Assembly: GCF_003992125.1 (NCBI RefSeq)
Contig: NZ_RQUY01000013.1
Coordinates: forward strand, 1 to 55,830
Length of the DNA stretch: 55,830 bases
DNA from: Veillonella caviae
GTDB lineage: Bacteria > Bacillota > Negativicutes > Veillonellales > Veillonellaceae
Reading direction: 5' to 3'
Part shown: one piece after another, positions 1 through 5,789 of the stretch
Numbering within the stretch: position 1 is the stretch's first letter
Layout: every line of letters begins with the position of its first letter
Translations under genes and position numbers: made by a program
The notes under the pieces: generated by a model
Database searches by the model: none
What the model saw: only the letters and a program-made list of their open reading frames with translations
Told to the model about the DNA's origin: nothing

Positions 1-4
1 AGAT

Positions 5-55
5 TAAACCCTTATAACACTAGATATTTACTAGTATTACAAGGGTTTTTACACA
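5..55 (+). terminator. Hairpin terminator of a gene lying left of the window
   Basis: A long imperfect dyad has arms AACCCTT / AAGGGTT, then TAA / TTA, then ACTAG / CTAGT, and is followed by TTTTT on the + strand. It should end a + strand transcript that starts before base 1. The gene itself is not visible. Confidence 0.6.
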
Positions 56-96
56 CACTTTTTGTCCTATAAGCCTAATTAAATATTATATAAATA

Positions 97-130
97 AAGA
101 AGGTACCTCATTTCTGAGATACCTTCTTTA
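97..130 (-). terminator. Terminator of the leftmost minus-strand gene
   Basis: A stem of about 15 bp (AAGAAGGTACCTCA against TGAGATACCTTCTT, one mismatch) has a 4-nt loop and lies 86 bases past the stop of the MazF/PemK-like gene. The T-rich side is moderate on both strands, so it may work in both directions. Confidence 0.6.
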
Positions 131-215
131 TGTTGCAAAGCAACTTACAATGTTTTTTTGGGATTCATAGCCCAATCTGTACTCTTATTATAAGGTATCT
201 CTATTATTATGTCAA

Positions 216-968
216 CTAGCTAATAGATAGGTGCTGATTCAGTTTATGCTTTATTATCGATAGGTCATTGTCATTGATTCTTATATCGTATAACGGATCT
301 AATTTTTTCTTTGGTGTAATTATTCTCTGTTTACTGATAGTTGTTATTTGACTAATGTCGACAATCGAGCCTTGTTTCATATGTTGTATAAGAAGGATGA
401 CTTCTTTGTGATCCATAACTATTTTATGGATGCAGCTGATGAGTATTTTATTGTAGTTTTTCTCAAATGTTTCTTTATCAGGTGCACTATGTACGAGTTC
501 TATGAGTCTTTCTCGTTCTTCACGTAATCCTGGATTTGCGTATATATCTATCTTGTCCATAAACTTCGCAATTAGTAGATCTCGAACGCTTACGGTTAGT
601 TCGTGTTCCCATGGGAATGTCCGAGTTTCGTGTTTTGCTTTTTTAGATGTTAATGGGACTATTGTTAGTGTCTGGCTTTTCTTTCGATTATCAGCATCTA
701 AAACTATCGCATAGTGTGGCATCCCAAATTCATATCCGACTCTATGTCCTAAGTCAACAAATATAATTTGTCCTTGCTTGTAACTAGGCAAGAAAGCAGG
801 ATTAAATATTTCTTTGGTAATGTGATAATTTATATATGTTGCTAGCCATTTTACGAATGATTGCGCATACATTTGGTCTTTCTTATATAACTCAGAAATG
901 AATTTCAGAAAGTTCTTTGCAGTTTTTCTATATAGCTGCTTAAATTCATCAAGTGATAGAAGTTCCAT
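216..968 (-). CDS. PemK/MazF-family-like protein (prophage)
   Basis: The protein has 250 residues. A MazF/PemK-like barrel core is recognisable in the middle: QGQIIFVDLG (residues 65-74), PHYAIVLD (84-91) and LTIVPLTSK (101-109). These match the first strands and the conserved 'uPLTS' element of the family. It is about twice the usual length of MazF, with an extra helical N-terminus and a long charged C-terminus, and no small antitoxin gene is adjacent. Proteins of this layout occur in Firmicutes prophages near the repressor. RNase activity is a family expectation only; a regulatory or phage-control role is equally possible. It is the outermost gene of the leftward lysogeny block and ends at a terminator. 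Confidence 0.6.
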   Translation of the reverse strand: MELLSLDEFKQLYRKTAKNFLKFISELYKKDQMYAQSFVKWLATYINYHITKEIFNPAFLPSYKQGQIIFVDLGHRVGYEFGMPHYAIVLDADNRKKSQTLTIVPLTSKKAKHETRTFPWEHELTVSVRDLLIAKFMDKIDIYANPGLREERERLIELVHSAPDKETFEKNYNKILISCIHKIVMDHKEVILLIQHMKQGSIVDISQITTISKQRIITPKKKLDPLYDIRINDNDLSIIKHKLNQHLSIS

Positions 969-1105
969 TTAATCACGCCCTGTCTATAAAATCACATTGT
1001 AAATAACAACTTTGCCAAATATATTGACCTGTTCACTATTTTTAATATCTATTAAGTAATATCGTAATGCTCGGACACTAACTCGTCACAGAACAATAGT
1101 TCGTA

Positions 1106-1369
1106 TTAAATAACATGATAATAAAAGTTTATATGATCTAAATCTTCTTTTAATTGCTGATTGTGAAGTATACGTTCGATTATATCAGCCTGTAATTCTG
1201 TGTAAAAATCGTCGTTATTAATATGCTGTAGTTCGTGCAATACCCCTTTTATTTGTTTTTGCTTTGATTTATTAGAATTAACCAATATTGTATATGTTCC
1301 ATCATCATTAGCATGTACAACCGCTGTTTGAGAGGGGCGTAATGCGGTGTAGATGAGGTTTATATTCAT
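1106..1369 (-). CDS. Short ImmA/IrrE-like metallopeptidase
   Basis: An 87-residue protein with the zinc-peptidase signature HELQH at residues 45-49 and a downstream ELQAD (58-62) matching the third-ligand helix of ImmA/IrrE proteases. In ICEBs1 and related elements ImmA cleaves the repressor to trigger induction. This gene lies downstream of the CI-like repressor on the same strand, so that role is plausible. It is shorter than typical ImmA (about 120-170 residues) and lacks most of the N-terminal helices, so it may be a minimal form. It has its own AAGGA Shine-Dalgarno and is separated from the repressor gene by a strong terminator, which suggests independent or read-through expression. Confidence 0.65.
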   Translation of the reverse strand: MNINLIYTALRPSQTAVVHANDDGTYTILVNSNKSKQKQIKGVLHELQHINNDDFYTELQADIIERILHNQQLKEDLDHINFYYHVI

Positions 1370-1390
1370 AAATTATCAAATCCTTAATGG

Positions 1391-1430
1391 TAAAAAAATA
1401 AGAGCTATAGCGTTATACTATAGCTCTTAT
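1391..1430 (-). terminator. Rho-independent terminator between repressor and ImmA-like gene
   Basis: A perfect 13-bp stem (ATAAGAGCTATAG / CTATAGCTCTTAT) with a 7-nt loop is followed on the minus strand by a T-run. It ends transcripts coming from the repressor side, or a separate small RNA from 1430-1560. Confidence 0.8.
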
Positions 1431-1540
1431 GGACATGTGAATAGGTAGGGTGACCTTCCTATATCTCCTAATTGGGAATAATCCCGCCGGTGACGGCTAC
1501 CCGTTCCGTCCTCTGATTCACAATGTATATTGTAACTATA
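1398..1540 (-). ncRNA. Candidate structured small RNA (minus strand)
   Basis: Between the repressor and ImmA-like genes is about 190 bases with no convincing reading frame. It contains a locally G+C-rich block (about 1455-1515) in otherwise A+T-rich DNA and ends at the strong terminator at 1391-1430. Short stems can be drawn on the minus strand (GACGG/CCGTC; GGGA/TCCC; AGGT/ACCT). The layout resembles a short independent transcript, possibly a type I antitoxin-like RNA, but no matching toxin frame was found on the other strand and no promoter is certain. Confidence 0.3.
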
Positions 1541-1618
1541 GTATATACTTCTATTTATTGATTTGTATAGATGGCTTTGGTGTATCTTTTGGCAAAACGT
1601 AGTCTGTAAAAACAAGTT

Positions 1619-2002
1619 TTACTCATTGCCTTTTAACCTATTAATTAAATCTACTACATAATCTATATCATCTTTTGTCATATCCTCGGCAGCGTCGAAT
1701 AACAAACGCATGTCGGGGTTATTTTTTAGTTTGTTCGCATATTCTGCTACCTCTGGGTCTGTGTAGTAACCTTCGTTAGGGGCTTCTTCTAAAAAATAAC
1801 TTTTGCCAACGTGAAAATGGTCAGCTAGTTTTTGTATAACTCCCATTCTAGGCATAGCTTTTTCTAATAGCCATTTACCTACCGTTGATTCACTAACTTC
1901 TAATATTTTTGAAAGTTCTACTTGGTTAATGTTATTCTCTGCCATTATTTGTGCGAGTCTTTGGCTGAATAGCTTTCTCATTTCTTCTGTTGATAACGGC
2001 AT
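1619..2002 (-). CDS. CI-like XRE-family prophage repressor
   Basis: A 127-residue protein with an N-terminal helix-turn-helix of the XRE/Cro-C1 type (about residues 12-70; NQVELSKILEVSESTVGKWL) and a short helical C-terminus. It is shorter than LexA-type repressors and has no self-cleavage domain. Induction would then depend on another factor, such as the ImmA-like peptidase downstream. It is divergent from the Cro-like gene across a region with three or four copies of a dyad operator; one copy sits between the -35 and -10 of its own promoter, so autoregulation is expected. The Shine-Dalgarno AAGGAG precedes the ATG. Confidence 0.85.
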   Translation of the reverse strand: MPLSTEEMRKLFSQRLAQIMAENNINQVELSKILEVSESTVGKWLLEKAMPRMGVIQKLADHFHVGKSYFLEEAPNEGYYTDPEVAEYANKLKNNPDMRLLFDAAEDMTKDDIDYVVDLINRLKGNE

Positions 2003-2042
2003 AATCTTTCTCCTTAATTATAAAAGTTAACTTTGTACTTAT

Positions 2043-2071
2043 ATATTAGAATAAAATTCTAATAAAAGCAA
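2043..2071 (-). promoter_or_regulatory. Repressor promoter (PRM-like)
   Basis: On the minus strand TTGCTT (2071-2066) and TAATAT (2048-2043) are 17 bp apart. An operator dyad (2047-2061) fills the spacer. Confidence 0.6.
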
Positions 2072-2123
2072 TGTTTTTATTAGAAGAATAGAAATAAATT
2101 CTTGACACTAGAATTTATTTCTA
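2047..2123. promoter_or_regulatory. Operator array of the lysis-lysogeny switch
   Basis: Three dyads share the form TAGAA-N5-TTCTA: 2047-2061 (perfect, within the repressor promoter), 2089-2103 (one mismatch, touching the -35 of the rightward promoter) and 2109-2123 (perfect, between its -35 and -10). The last two are 20 bp apart, about two helical turns. A fourth perfect copy lies at 2356-2370, just past the Cro-like gene. The likely ligands are the CI-like and Cro-like proteins. Confidence 0.75.
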
Positions 2124-2130
2124 GTAAAAT
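2102..2130 (+). promoter_or_regulatory. Rightward early promoter (PR-like)
   Basis: TTGACA (2102-2107) and TAAAAT (2125-2130) are separated by 17 bp. The promoter overlaps two operator dyads and reads into the Cro-like gene. Confidence 0.85.
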
Positions 2131-2156
2131 GAATTCAGAAAGTGAGGTGATAGAAA

Positions 2157-2354
2157 TTGCAAATACAAATTTCGTTAAAAGCCGCACGAGTTAATGCAGA
2201 GCTTACATTAATTGAGGCGGCTAAAATTATTGGGATTGGGAAAGATAGATTGTTAAAATGGGAGAAAAACCCTGCTTTAGTTAATCCAATCTATCAAAAA
2301 AAGATTTCTGATGCATATAAAATTCCAATTGATTTAATTTTTTTTGGAATTTAA
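2157..2354 (+). CDS. Cro-like helix-turn-helix protein
   Basis: A 65-residue protein starting at TTG, with a GTGAGGTGAT ribosome-binding region just upstream. Most of its length is one XRE-type HTH domain (LTLIEAAKIIGIGKDRLLKW, about residues 16-35). Its position as the first gene right of the divergent operator region and its small size fit a Cro-type repressor that shuts off the lysogenic promoter. The ORF ends 3 nt before a fourth operator-like dyad. Confidence 0.75.
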   Translation: MQIQISLKAARVNAELTLIEAAKIIGIGKDRLLKWEKNPALVNPIYQKKISDAYKIPIDLIFFGI

Positions 2355-2355
2355 C

Positions 2356-2370
2356 TAGAATTAAATTCTA
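2356..2370. promoter_or_regulatory. Fourth operator-like dyad
   Basis: TAGAA-N5-TTCTA lies inside a larger 19-bp dyad (2354-2372) with ACTAGAA / TTCTAGT arms, identical to those of the site at 2107-2125. It could control read-through into the following genes. Confidence 0.6.
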
Positions 2371-2414
2371 GTGTTTTTAAAAGTTACGAAACAATAGATG
2401 AAAGGAGGAAGGAT

Positions 2415-2645
2415 ATGAAAGGCAATAAAAAAGAGCCTTGCGCTAACAAGGCTCTTTCAAGTGAAGATTGGTATACAGGATTAACATTTACAACATTATT
2501 TTGGTTTTGCTATTTGGAAGGTATGATGCTAGGTGCGATTGTGAGTATGGTTGGATTAATTTGTGGGAAATGTAATATTCTTCAACGTCCTATTTTGTGG
2601 ATACCGAACCCGCTAAGGTGGCTAATGTTACGAAAACAAAAATAA
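2415..2645 (+). CDS. Small membrane protein, convergent with the 2590 gene
   Basis: A 76-residue protein with a good Shine-Dalgarno (GGAGGA) before ATG. Residues 22-51 form one long or two closely spaced membrane segments, followed by a basic tail. The family is not recognised. Its last 56 bases overlap the end of the opposite-strand gene, and codons 6-15 contain a hairpin that is a terminator on the minus strand. The same geometry recurs in the next unit (3284-3451), so it may be a membrane partner of the accessory gene it faces rather than a core early gene. It could also be a chance frame over an antisense terminator. Confidence 0.5.
   Translation: MKGNKKEPCANKALSSEDWYTGLTFTTLFWFCYLEGMMLGAIVSMVGLICGKCNILQRPILWIPNPLRWLMLRKQK
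2425..2457 (-). terminator. Terminator of the 2590 gene, embedded in a + strand ORF
   Basis: A 10-bp stem AAGAGCCTTG / CAAGGCTCTT with a 6-nt loop is followed by a T6 run on the minus strand. It lies about 130 bases past the stop of the minus-strand gene. Confidence 0.75.
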
Positions 2646-3138
2646 GTTGTTTAACTGTAATTGTAAAACCATGAATTTCAATAACCGTATTCATAAGCAT
2701 AGCGAAGTCAGTTAAATCGGGGTTGGTTGTTACATATGGCTCATCTAGTGGAGCAGTTTGTATGACGTCTTCTAGATCCTCTTTGGGTAACTTTTCTAAA
2801 GCCTTCTTTATGGATTTAACTTCTTCAGAAAGTATGCTCTTTCTAATTTGTGCATTCATAGAGATATAAGATTTTTCATAAGTATTCATGAAGTCTTGAA
2901 ATTCCTGTTGAAATGAATGCATTGGCTCTAGTTGGAGTGCGATACTTTGTGATACATGTATTTGGTTTTGCATAAAGGGGGTCATTGCCGATTGCATAGC
3001 GGTTGATATGTCTGAATTTATTATTGACGACATTGCTGTATTAATTAGTGGTAGATGAAATTGTATTTGGTGTAATTTCGATAATTCTCGCATTTGTTTG
3101 AATGGGTCTGGGATATAAAAATTTTCTTTATCGTTCAT
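2590..3138 (-). CDS. Unknown tail-anchored protein, likely lysogen-expressed
   Basis: A 182-residue protein; family not recognised. The N-terminal 120 residues are predicted helical and polar (rich in Q, M, S), and a single hydrophobic segment lies at about residues 158-178. It is therefore probably anchored in the membrane by its C-terminus with the bulk inside the cell. It opposes the early operon and has its own extended -10 promoter (TGCTATAAT), a Shine-Dalgarno (AAGGAGG) and a terminator. The promoter-SD stretch is nearly identical to that of the Abi-alpha-like gene at 3407. Expression in the lysogen and a role in excluding other phages are inferences from this context. Confidence 0.65.
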   Translation of the reverse strand: MNDKENFYIPDPFKQMRELSKLHQIQFHLPLINTAMSSIINSDISTAMQSAMTPFMQNQIHVSQSIALQLEPMHSFQQEFQDFMNTYEKSYISMNAQIRKSILSEEVKSIKKALEKLPKEDLEDVIQTAPLDEPYVTTNPDLTDFAMLMNTVIEIHGFTITVKQLIFVFVTLATLAGSVSTK

Positions 3139-3178
3139 TATAATTACCTCCTTTCTATAACTATTATAGCAAAATGAG
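3138..3178 (-). promoter_or_regulatory. Extended -10 promoter and SD cassette, copy 1
   Basis: The minus strand reads TGC-TATAAT (3171-3163), then ATAGAAAGGAGGT and the ATG of the 2590 gene. No good -35 is seen. Copy 2 is at 4171-4211 and a related form at 42851-42887. Confidence 0.7.
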
Positions 3179-3210
3179 GTTGGTCATTTAGGAGCTGATG
3201 CGTATGGAAA

Positions 3211-3244
3211 TAAAAAAAGAGATAAACCGAAGTTTATCTCTTTT
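3211..3244. terminator. Bidirectional terminator
   Basis: A perfect 13-bp stem (AAAAGAGATAAAC / GTTTATCTCTTTT) with a CGAA loop. On the minus strand it has T7 and ends the Abi-alpha-like transcript; on the plus strand it has only T4. Confidence 0.75.
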
Positions 3245-3283
3245 AAAGTAATGCTCTTACTTGTTAATTTAAGGAGGTTTATC

Positions 3284-3451
3284 GTGGATTATTATACTTA
3301 TGTTTTATTAACGCTCGCATTTTTAATATCAACATTTATTAACGTTACTGTAGCCGGTTTCTTAACAATAAAAATGTTTGAGTTTGTAGAAAAGAAAATT
3401 TTTGAATTAGATACAGACAGACTTAAAGGCATCACCAAATGGCGTGATTGA
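3284..3451 (+). CDS. Small single-TM protein, convergent with the Abi-alpha-like gene
   Basis: 55 residues from a GTG start placed 6 nt after a strong AAGGAGG; an upstream in-frame ATG at 3251 has no such site. There is one membrane segment at about residues 5-28 and an amphipathic basic tail. The family is not recognised. The last 45 bases overlap the 3' end of the opposite gene, repeating the arrangement at 2415/2590. It may belong to the accessory unit or be a small early gene. Confidence 0.55.
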   Translation: MDYYTYVLLTLAFLISTFINVTVAGFLTIKMFEFVEKKIFELDTDRLKGITKWRD

Positions 3452-4171
3452 GTACATTCCTTTCTTAACTATTACTTTAGAATACTGTTCTGGGTTGTTT
3501 TGAACCAAAGAAATTCCTTGTTTAAATTCAATTAGGTTTTCATAAGGTAAATAACAACTTTCATTAGAAATAGACATGACATGGTCTATTTTGGCTAATC
3601 CCAATCGATTAAGATTATTAATTGCTATAGAAGTATCAATATCTATTAACTGTGGAATTGTAGGGATGAGAATTAAATCTTGTTTTGTTAGCAAAGAATA
3701 TGTTGCGTCGGTTTTATCATGTAAACGAATTTCGCCTAGTGGGCCATTTTTAGGAAGAATAGATAATAATAAGGCGTCATGAGGCGAGAGTTGTTTAATA
3801 ATTTCGACAAAAGAACGATGGATAATTGTTTTTTTTCGTGAATCCATATCAGCAGTTATTAGTCTAGCAAACATTTCCCTAATAGATTCTTCCTCGATAT
3901 AGAATTTAGACGCCTCTAAAGCTGGTCCAATAATACTTAAGGTCGGTTCACTTTTATATTCATCAGGAATATCGGTATAATGCTTTTCTACTGATTGTTT
4001 GAATTCTAAAAAATCTTGTTCATGCTTAATAATCTTTTTCTTAGCCCATAAATTAACTGGTGCTAAAAAAGCATTCCAAATATTAGATAGTGTTTCGCCA
4101 GCAGCATTAGCAACAGGAGTTAATGCTTTGTTTGCTGGTTCTGGCAAATTAAGATTGATGTTTAAATCCAT
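3407..4171 (-). CDS. Abi-alpha-like (DUF4393) protein
   Basis: 254 residues from an ATG at 4171; an upstream GTG at 4180 overlaps the AAGGAGGTGACT ribosome site and is rejected. The body from about residue 15 to 130 (LTPVANAAGETLSNIWNAFL, then EEESIREMFARLITADMD) matches the Abi-alpha/DUF4393 family, best known from plasmid- and prophage-borne abortive-infection or phage-exclusion loci. The C-terminus (SITPFGDAF) has a winged-helix feel. It opposes the early operon with its own extended -10 promoter and terminator. It is therefore most likely expressed in the lysogen as a superinfection barrier; the function is not proven by sequence. Confidence 0.7.
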   Translation of the reverse strand: MDLNINLNLPEPANKALTPVANAAGETLSNIWNAFLAPVNLWAKKKIIKHEQDFLEFKQSVEKHYTDIPDEYKSEPTLSIIGPALEASKFYIEEESIREMFARLITADMDSRKKTIIHRSFVEIIKQLSPHDALLLSILPKNGPLGEIRLHDKTDATYSLLTKQDLILIPTIPQLIDIDTSIAINNLNRLGLAKIDHVMSISNESCYLPYENLIEFKQGISLVQNNPEQYSKVIVKKGMYSITPFGDAFKSVCI

Positions 4172-4211
4172 AGTAGTCACCTCCTTTCTATATCCATTAT
4201 AGCAAACGAGG
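4171..4211 (-). promoter_or_regulatory. Extended -10 promoter and SD cassette, copy 2
   Basis: The minus strand reads TGC-TATAAT (4204-4196), then ATAGAAAGGAGGTGACT and the ATG. It aligns with copy 1 over about 44 nt with only a few differences. Confidence 0.7.
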
Positions 4212-4256
4212 ATGTTAGGGAAGTAATACTAATAAACAGATAAAGGAGGTGGAAAA

Positions 4257-4442
4257 ATGAATGAAGTGATGACTGTAAAAGAGGCTTCGAAGCTGTCGGG
4301 GCTAACAGAGCAAGCCATTAGATGTGGTTTAAAAGCAGGTAAATTGCCGTTTGGATTTGCTTTTAAATCAGATAATTCTAAATGTTGGTCATACAAAATT
4401 ATGAAGAAGCGATTTAAGTTGTGGTTAGAGGGGAAGTTGTAA
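4257..4442 (+). CDS. Small HTH (excisionase/MerR-like) protein
   Basis: A 61-residue protein. TVKEASKLSGLTEQAIRCGL (residues 6-25) is a MerR/Xis-type winged-helix start, followed by a KLPFGFAFKS wing and a basic C-terminus. The spacing AAAGGAGGTGGAAAAATG is ideal. It could be an excisionase or an early regulator. A second small HTH protein of similar type (43124) sits at the other end of the prophage. Confidence 0.6.
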   Translation: MNEVMTVKEASKLSGLTEQAIRCGLKAGKLPFGFAFKSDNSKCWSYKIMKKRFKLWLEGKL

Positions 4443-4447
4443 ATAAT

Positions 4448-4645
4448 ATGAGCAATCTTAGATTTTATAGGCGTGCTGCAGGATTCTTCAAAGGTGAAAT
4501 GGCTGCGGAACTTCGTATACCTACAGCTATGTATGATTTGATGGAACGAGGCAAGTTATCTATTCCTGCAGAAGACCAAGTAGTTATTACAGGTCTTATA
4601 TCTGAACGCTTGGGGGAATTTATCGATCCAACTGAAATTTTTTAG
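4448..4645 (+). CDS. Small HTH-like early protein
   Basis: 65 residues from the ATG at 4448 (MSNLRFYRRAAGFFKGEMAA). The pattern FKGEMAAELRIPTAMYDLME resembles a degenerate XRE helix-turn-helix. It overlaps no other gene and follows the 4257 gene closely. The exact role is unknown; it is probably a DNA-binding early regulator. Confidence 0.55.
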   Translation: MSNLRFYRRAAGFFKGEMAAELRIPTAMYDLMERGKLSIPAEDQVVITGLISERLGEFIDPTEIF

Positions 4646-4655
4646 GAGGGAAATT

Positions 4656-4832
4656 ATGGTGTTAAAAATAATAGCATTCCTATTGATGATAGGAACAATG
4701 GGAGCACTTGAAATAGATAGAATTGAAATGATGCAGGCCATTATCCAATTCATACTAGCTGGTGCGGTATTTATTATTTCAGAACAGGCAGATAGAATTA
4801 AAAGTTTAAAAAGGAGATTAGGCCATGACTGA
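4656..4832 (+). CDS. Small membrane protein of the early operon
   Basis: 58 residues after TTTAGGAGGG (MVLKIIAFLLMIGTMGALEI...). There are two hydrophobic stretches (about residues 3-19 and 28-41) separated by a short acidic loop, then a basic tail. It overlaps the next gene by 8 bases, which suggests translational coupling. The family is not recognised. Confidence 0.6.
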   Translation: MVLKIIAFLLMIGTMGALEIDRIEMMQAIIQFILAGAVFIISEQADRIKSLKRRLGHD

Positions 4833-5154
4833 ACAGGAAGTATTGTACAACGCTTACCGTGATAGCGGTCAGATTTCCAACGAAGAAGTGGAAAATATGT
4901 TAGGTTGGTCGAACGATAAAGTAAGAAATATTAAGGCGAAGCTAAAGCGTAACGGCTTTATCGATTACGACTACGGCAAACCCGTAACAATCCTTAAGGC
5001 GTATCGTGAATATGTAGAGCGTCCGGAAACTTTCAAAGCGTCCATCTACAGAGAAATGTTAGAAGTCTACATGGAAGATTTCCGTAGCCAAGATACGTTC
5101 AAGGATCGCTTACAGGTGGGTCAAGAAATCCGTATGATATTAAAGGCTATCTAG
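4825..5154 (+). CDS. Hypothetical phage HTH protein
   Basis: A 109-residue protein. The N-terminal half (SNEEVENMLGWSNDKVRNIK, about 17-36, then LKRNGFIDYD) looks like a winged helix; the C-terminal half is helical and charged. The codon composition is higher in G+C than in the genes to the left and typical of the replication module that follows. Function unknown; a DNA-binding role is inferred. Confidence 0.6.
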   Translation: MTEQEVLYNAYRDSGQISNEEVENMLGWSNDKVRNIKAKLKRNGFIDYDYGKPVTILKAYREYVERPETFKASIYREMLEVYMEDFRSQDTFKDRLQVGQEIRMILKAI

Positions 5155-5177
5155 CTATTTGAGAGGAGGTGAGGCCA

Positions 5178-5789
5178 TTGCGAGACTGTACAACGTGCCA
5201 AAATAAAGATTACTGCATTCCTGATGAATGCTTAGGCACAAAAAAAATGCCCTCACGCACGGCAATGCGTAAAGGGCACATAGAAAAATATCCATTTAAA
5301 GTATATCACATCGTTAAACCGAAAGGAAATAAAACAATGATCGAGTTAAAAATCACAGTAGATAAAGCCGTTGAATTAGAACAAGAGGTGAAAGACCTAT
5401 ATCAATCCATCGTAGGCGCACCGGTTAAAGACGTAGAACCAGCGAACTGGACAACTTGCGATGTTAAGCCCGATAAGAAGGACGCTCCAAAAGTAGAAGC
5501 TCCTGCTCCTAAAGTTGAACCTGTTAAAGAAGAAGCACCTGCTCATAAGGAAGAAGCAGCAGCAACACCTACAGTGGAACCAGCAAAAGCTGGAGAACCT
5601 AAAGTGGAAGCACCAAGCCTTGAAGCAACTCGTGAAGCAGTGAAAGACGTAATGGCAAAAGCCGCTGATAAAACGAAAGCAAAAGGCGAATTCAAAGCCT
5701 TTTTAGATAGCATCGGAGCGGAAAAGGTAACATCTGCTACCGATGAACAACGCATTCAAATTATGGAATGGGTGAATAGTCGTGGCTAA
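5178..5789 (+). CDS. Hypothetical protein with Cys-rich start and Pro/Ala/Glu linker
   Basis: 203 residues from a TTG at 5178 behind GAGGAGGTGAGG. Three parts are visible. First, a Cys-rich start (C-x2-C-x5-C-x4-C) that could bind metal. Second, from about residue 54, a helical segment followed by a long P/A/E/K-rich linker of repeated KVEAP/KEEAP units. Third, a compact helical C-terminus (GEFKAFLDSIGAEK). A second start, ATG at 5337, has its own AAAGGA site, so a shorter product is possible. A hairpin with an A8 run at 5240-5278 separates the two starts. It overlaps the DUF2800 gene by 8 bases. Confidence 0.6.
   Translation: MRDCTTCQNKDYCIPDECLGTKKMPSRTAMRKGHIEKYPFKVYHIVKPKGNKTMIELKITVDKAVELEQEVKDLYQSIVGAPVKDVEPANWTTCDVKPDKKDAPKVEAPAPKVEPVKEEAPAHKEEAAATPTVEPAKAGEPKVEAPSLEATREAVKDVMAKAADKTKAKGEFKAFLDSIGAEKVTSATDEQRIQIMEWVNSRG

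Noticed and set aside
1427-1615. 62-codon frame between repressor and ImmA-like gene
   Set aside because: No ribosome site, low-quality composition, and it runs into a strong terminator; the region fits a small RNA better.
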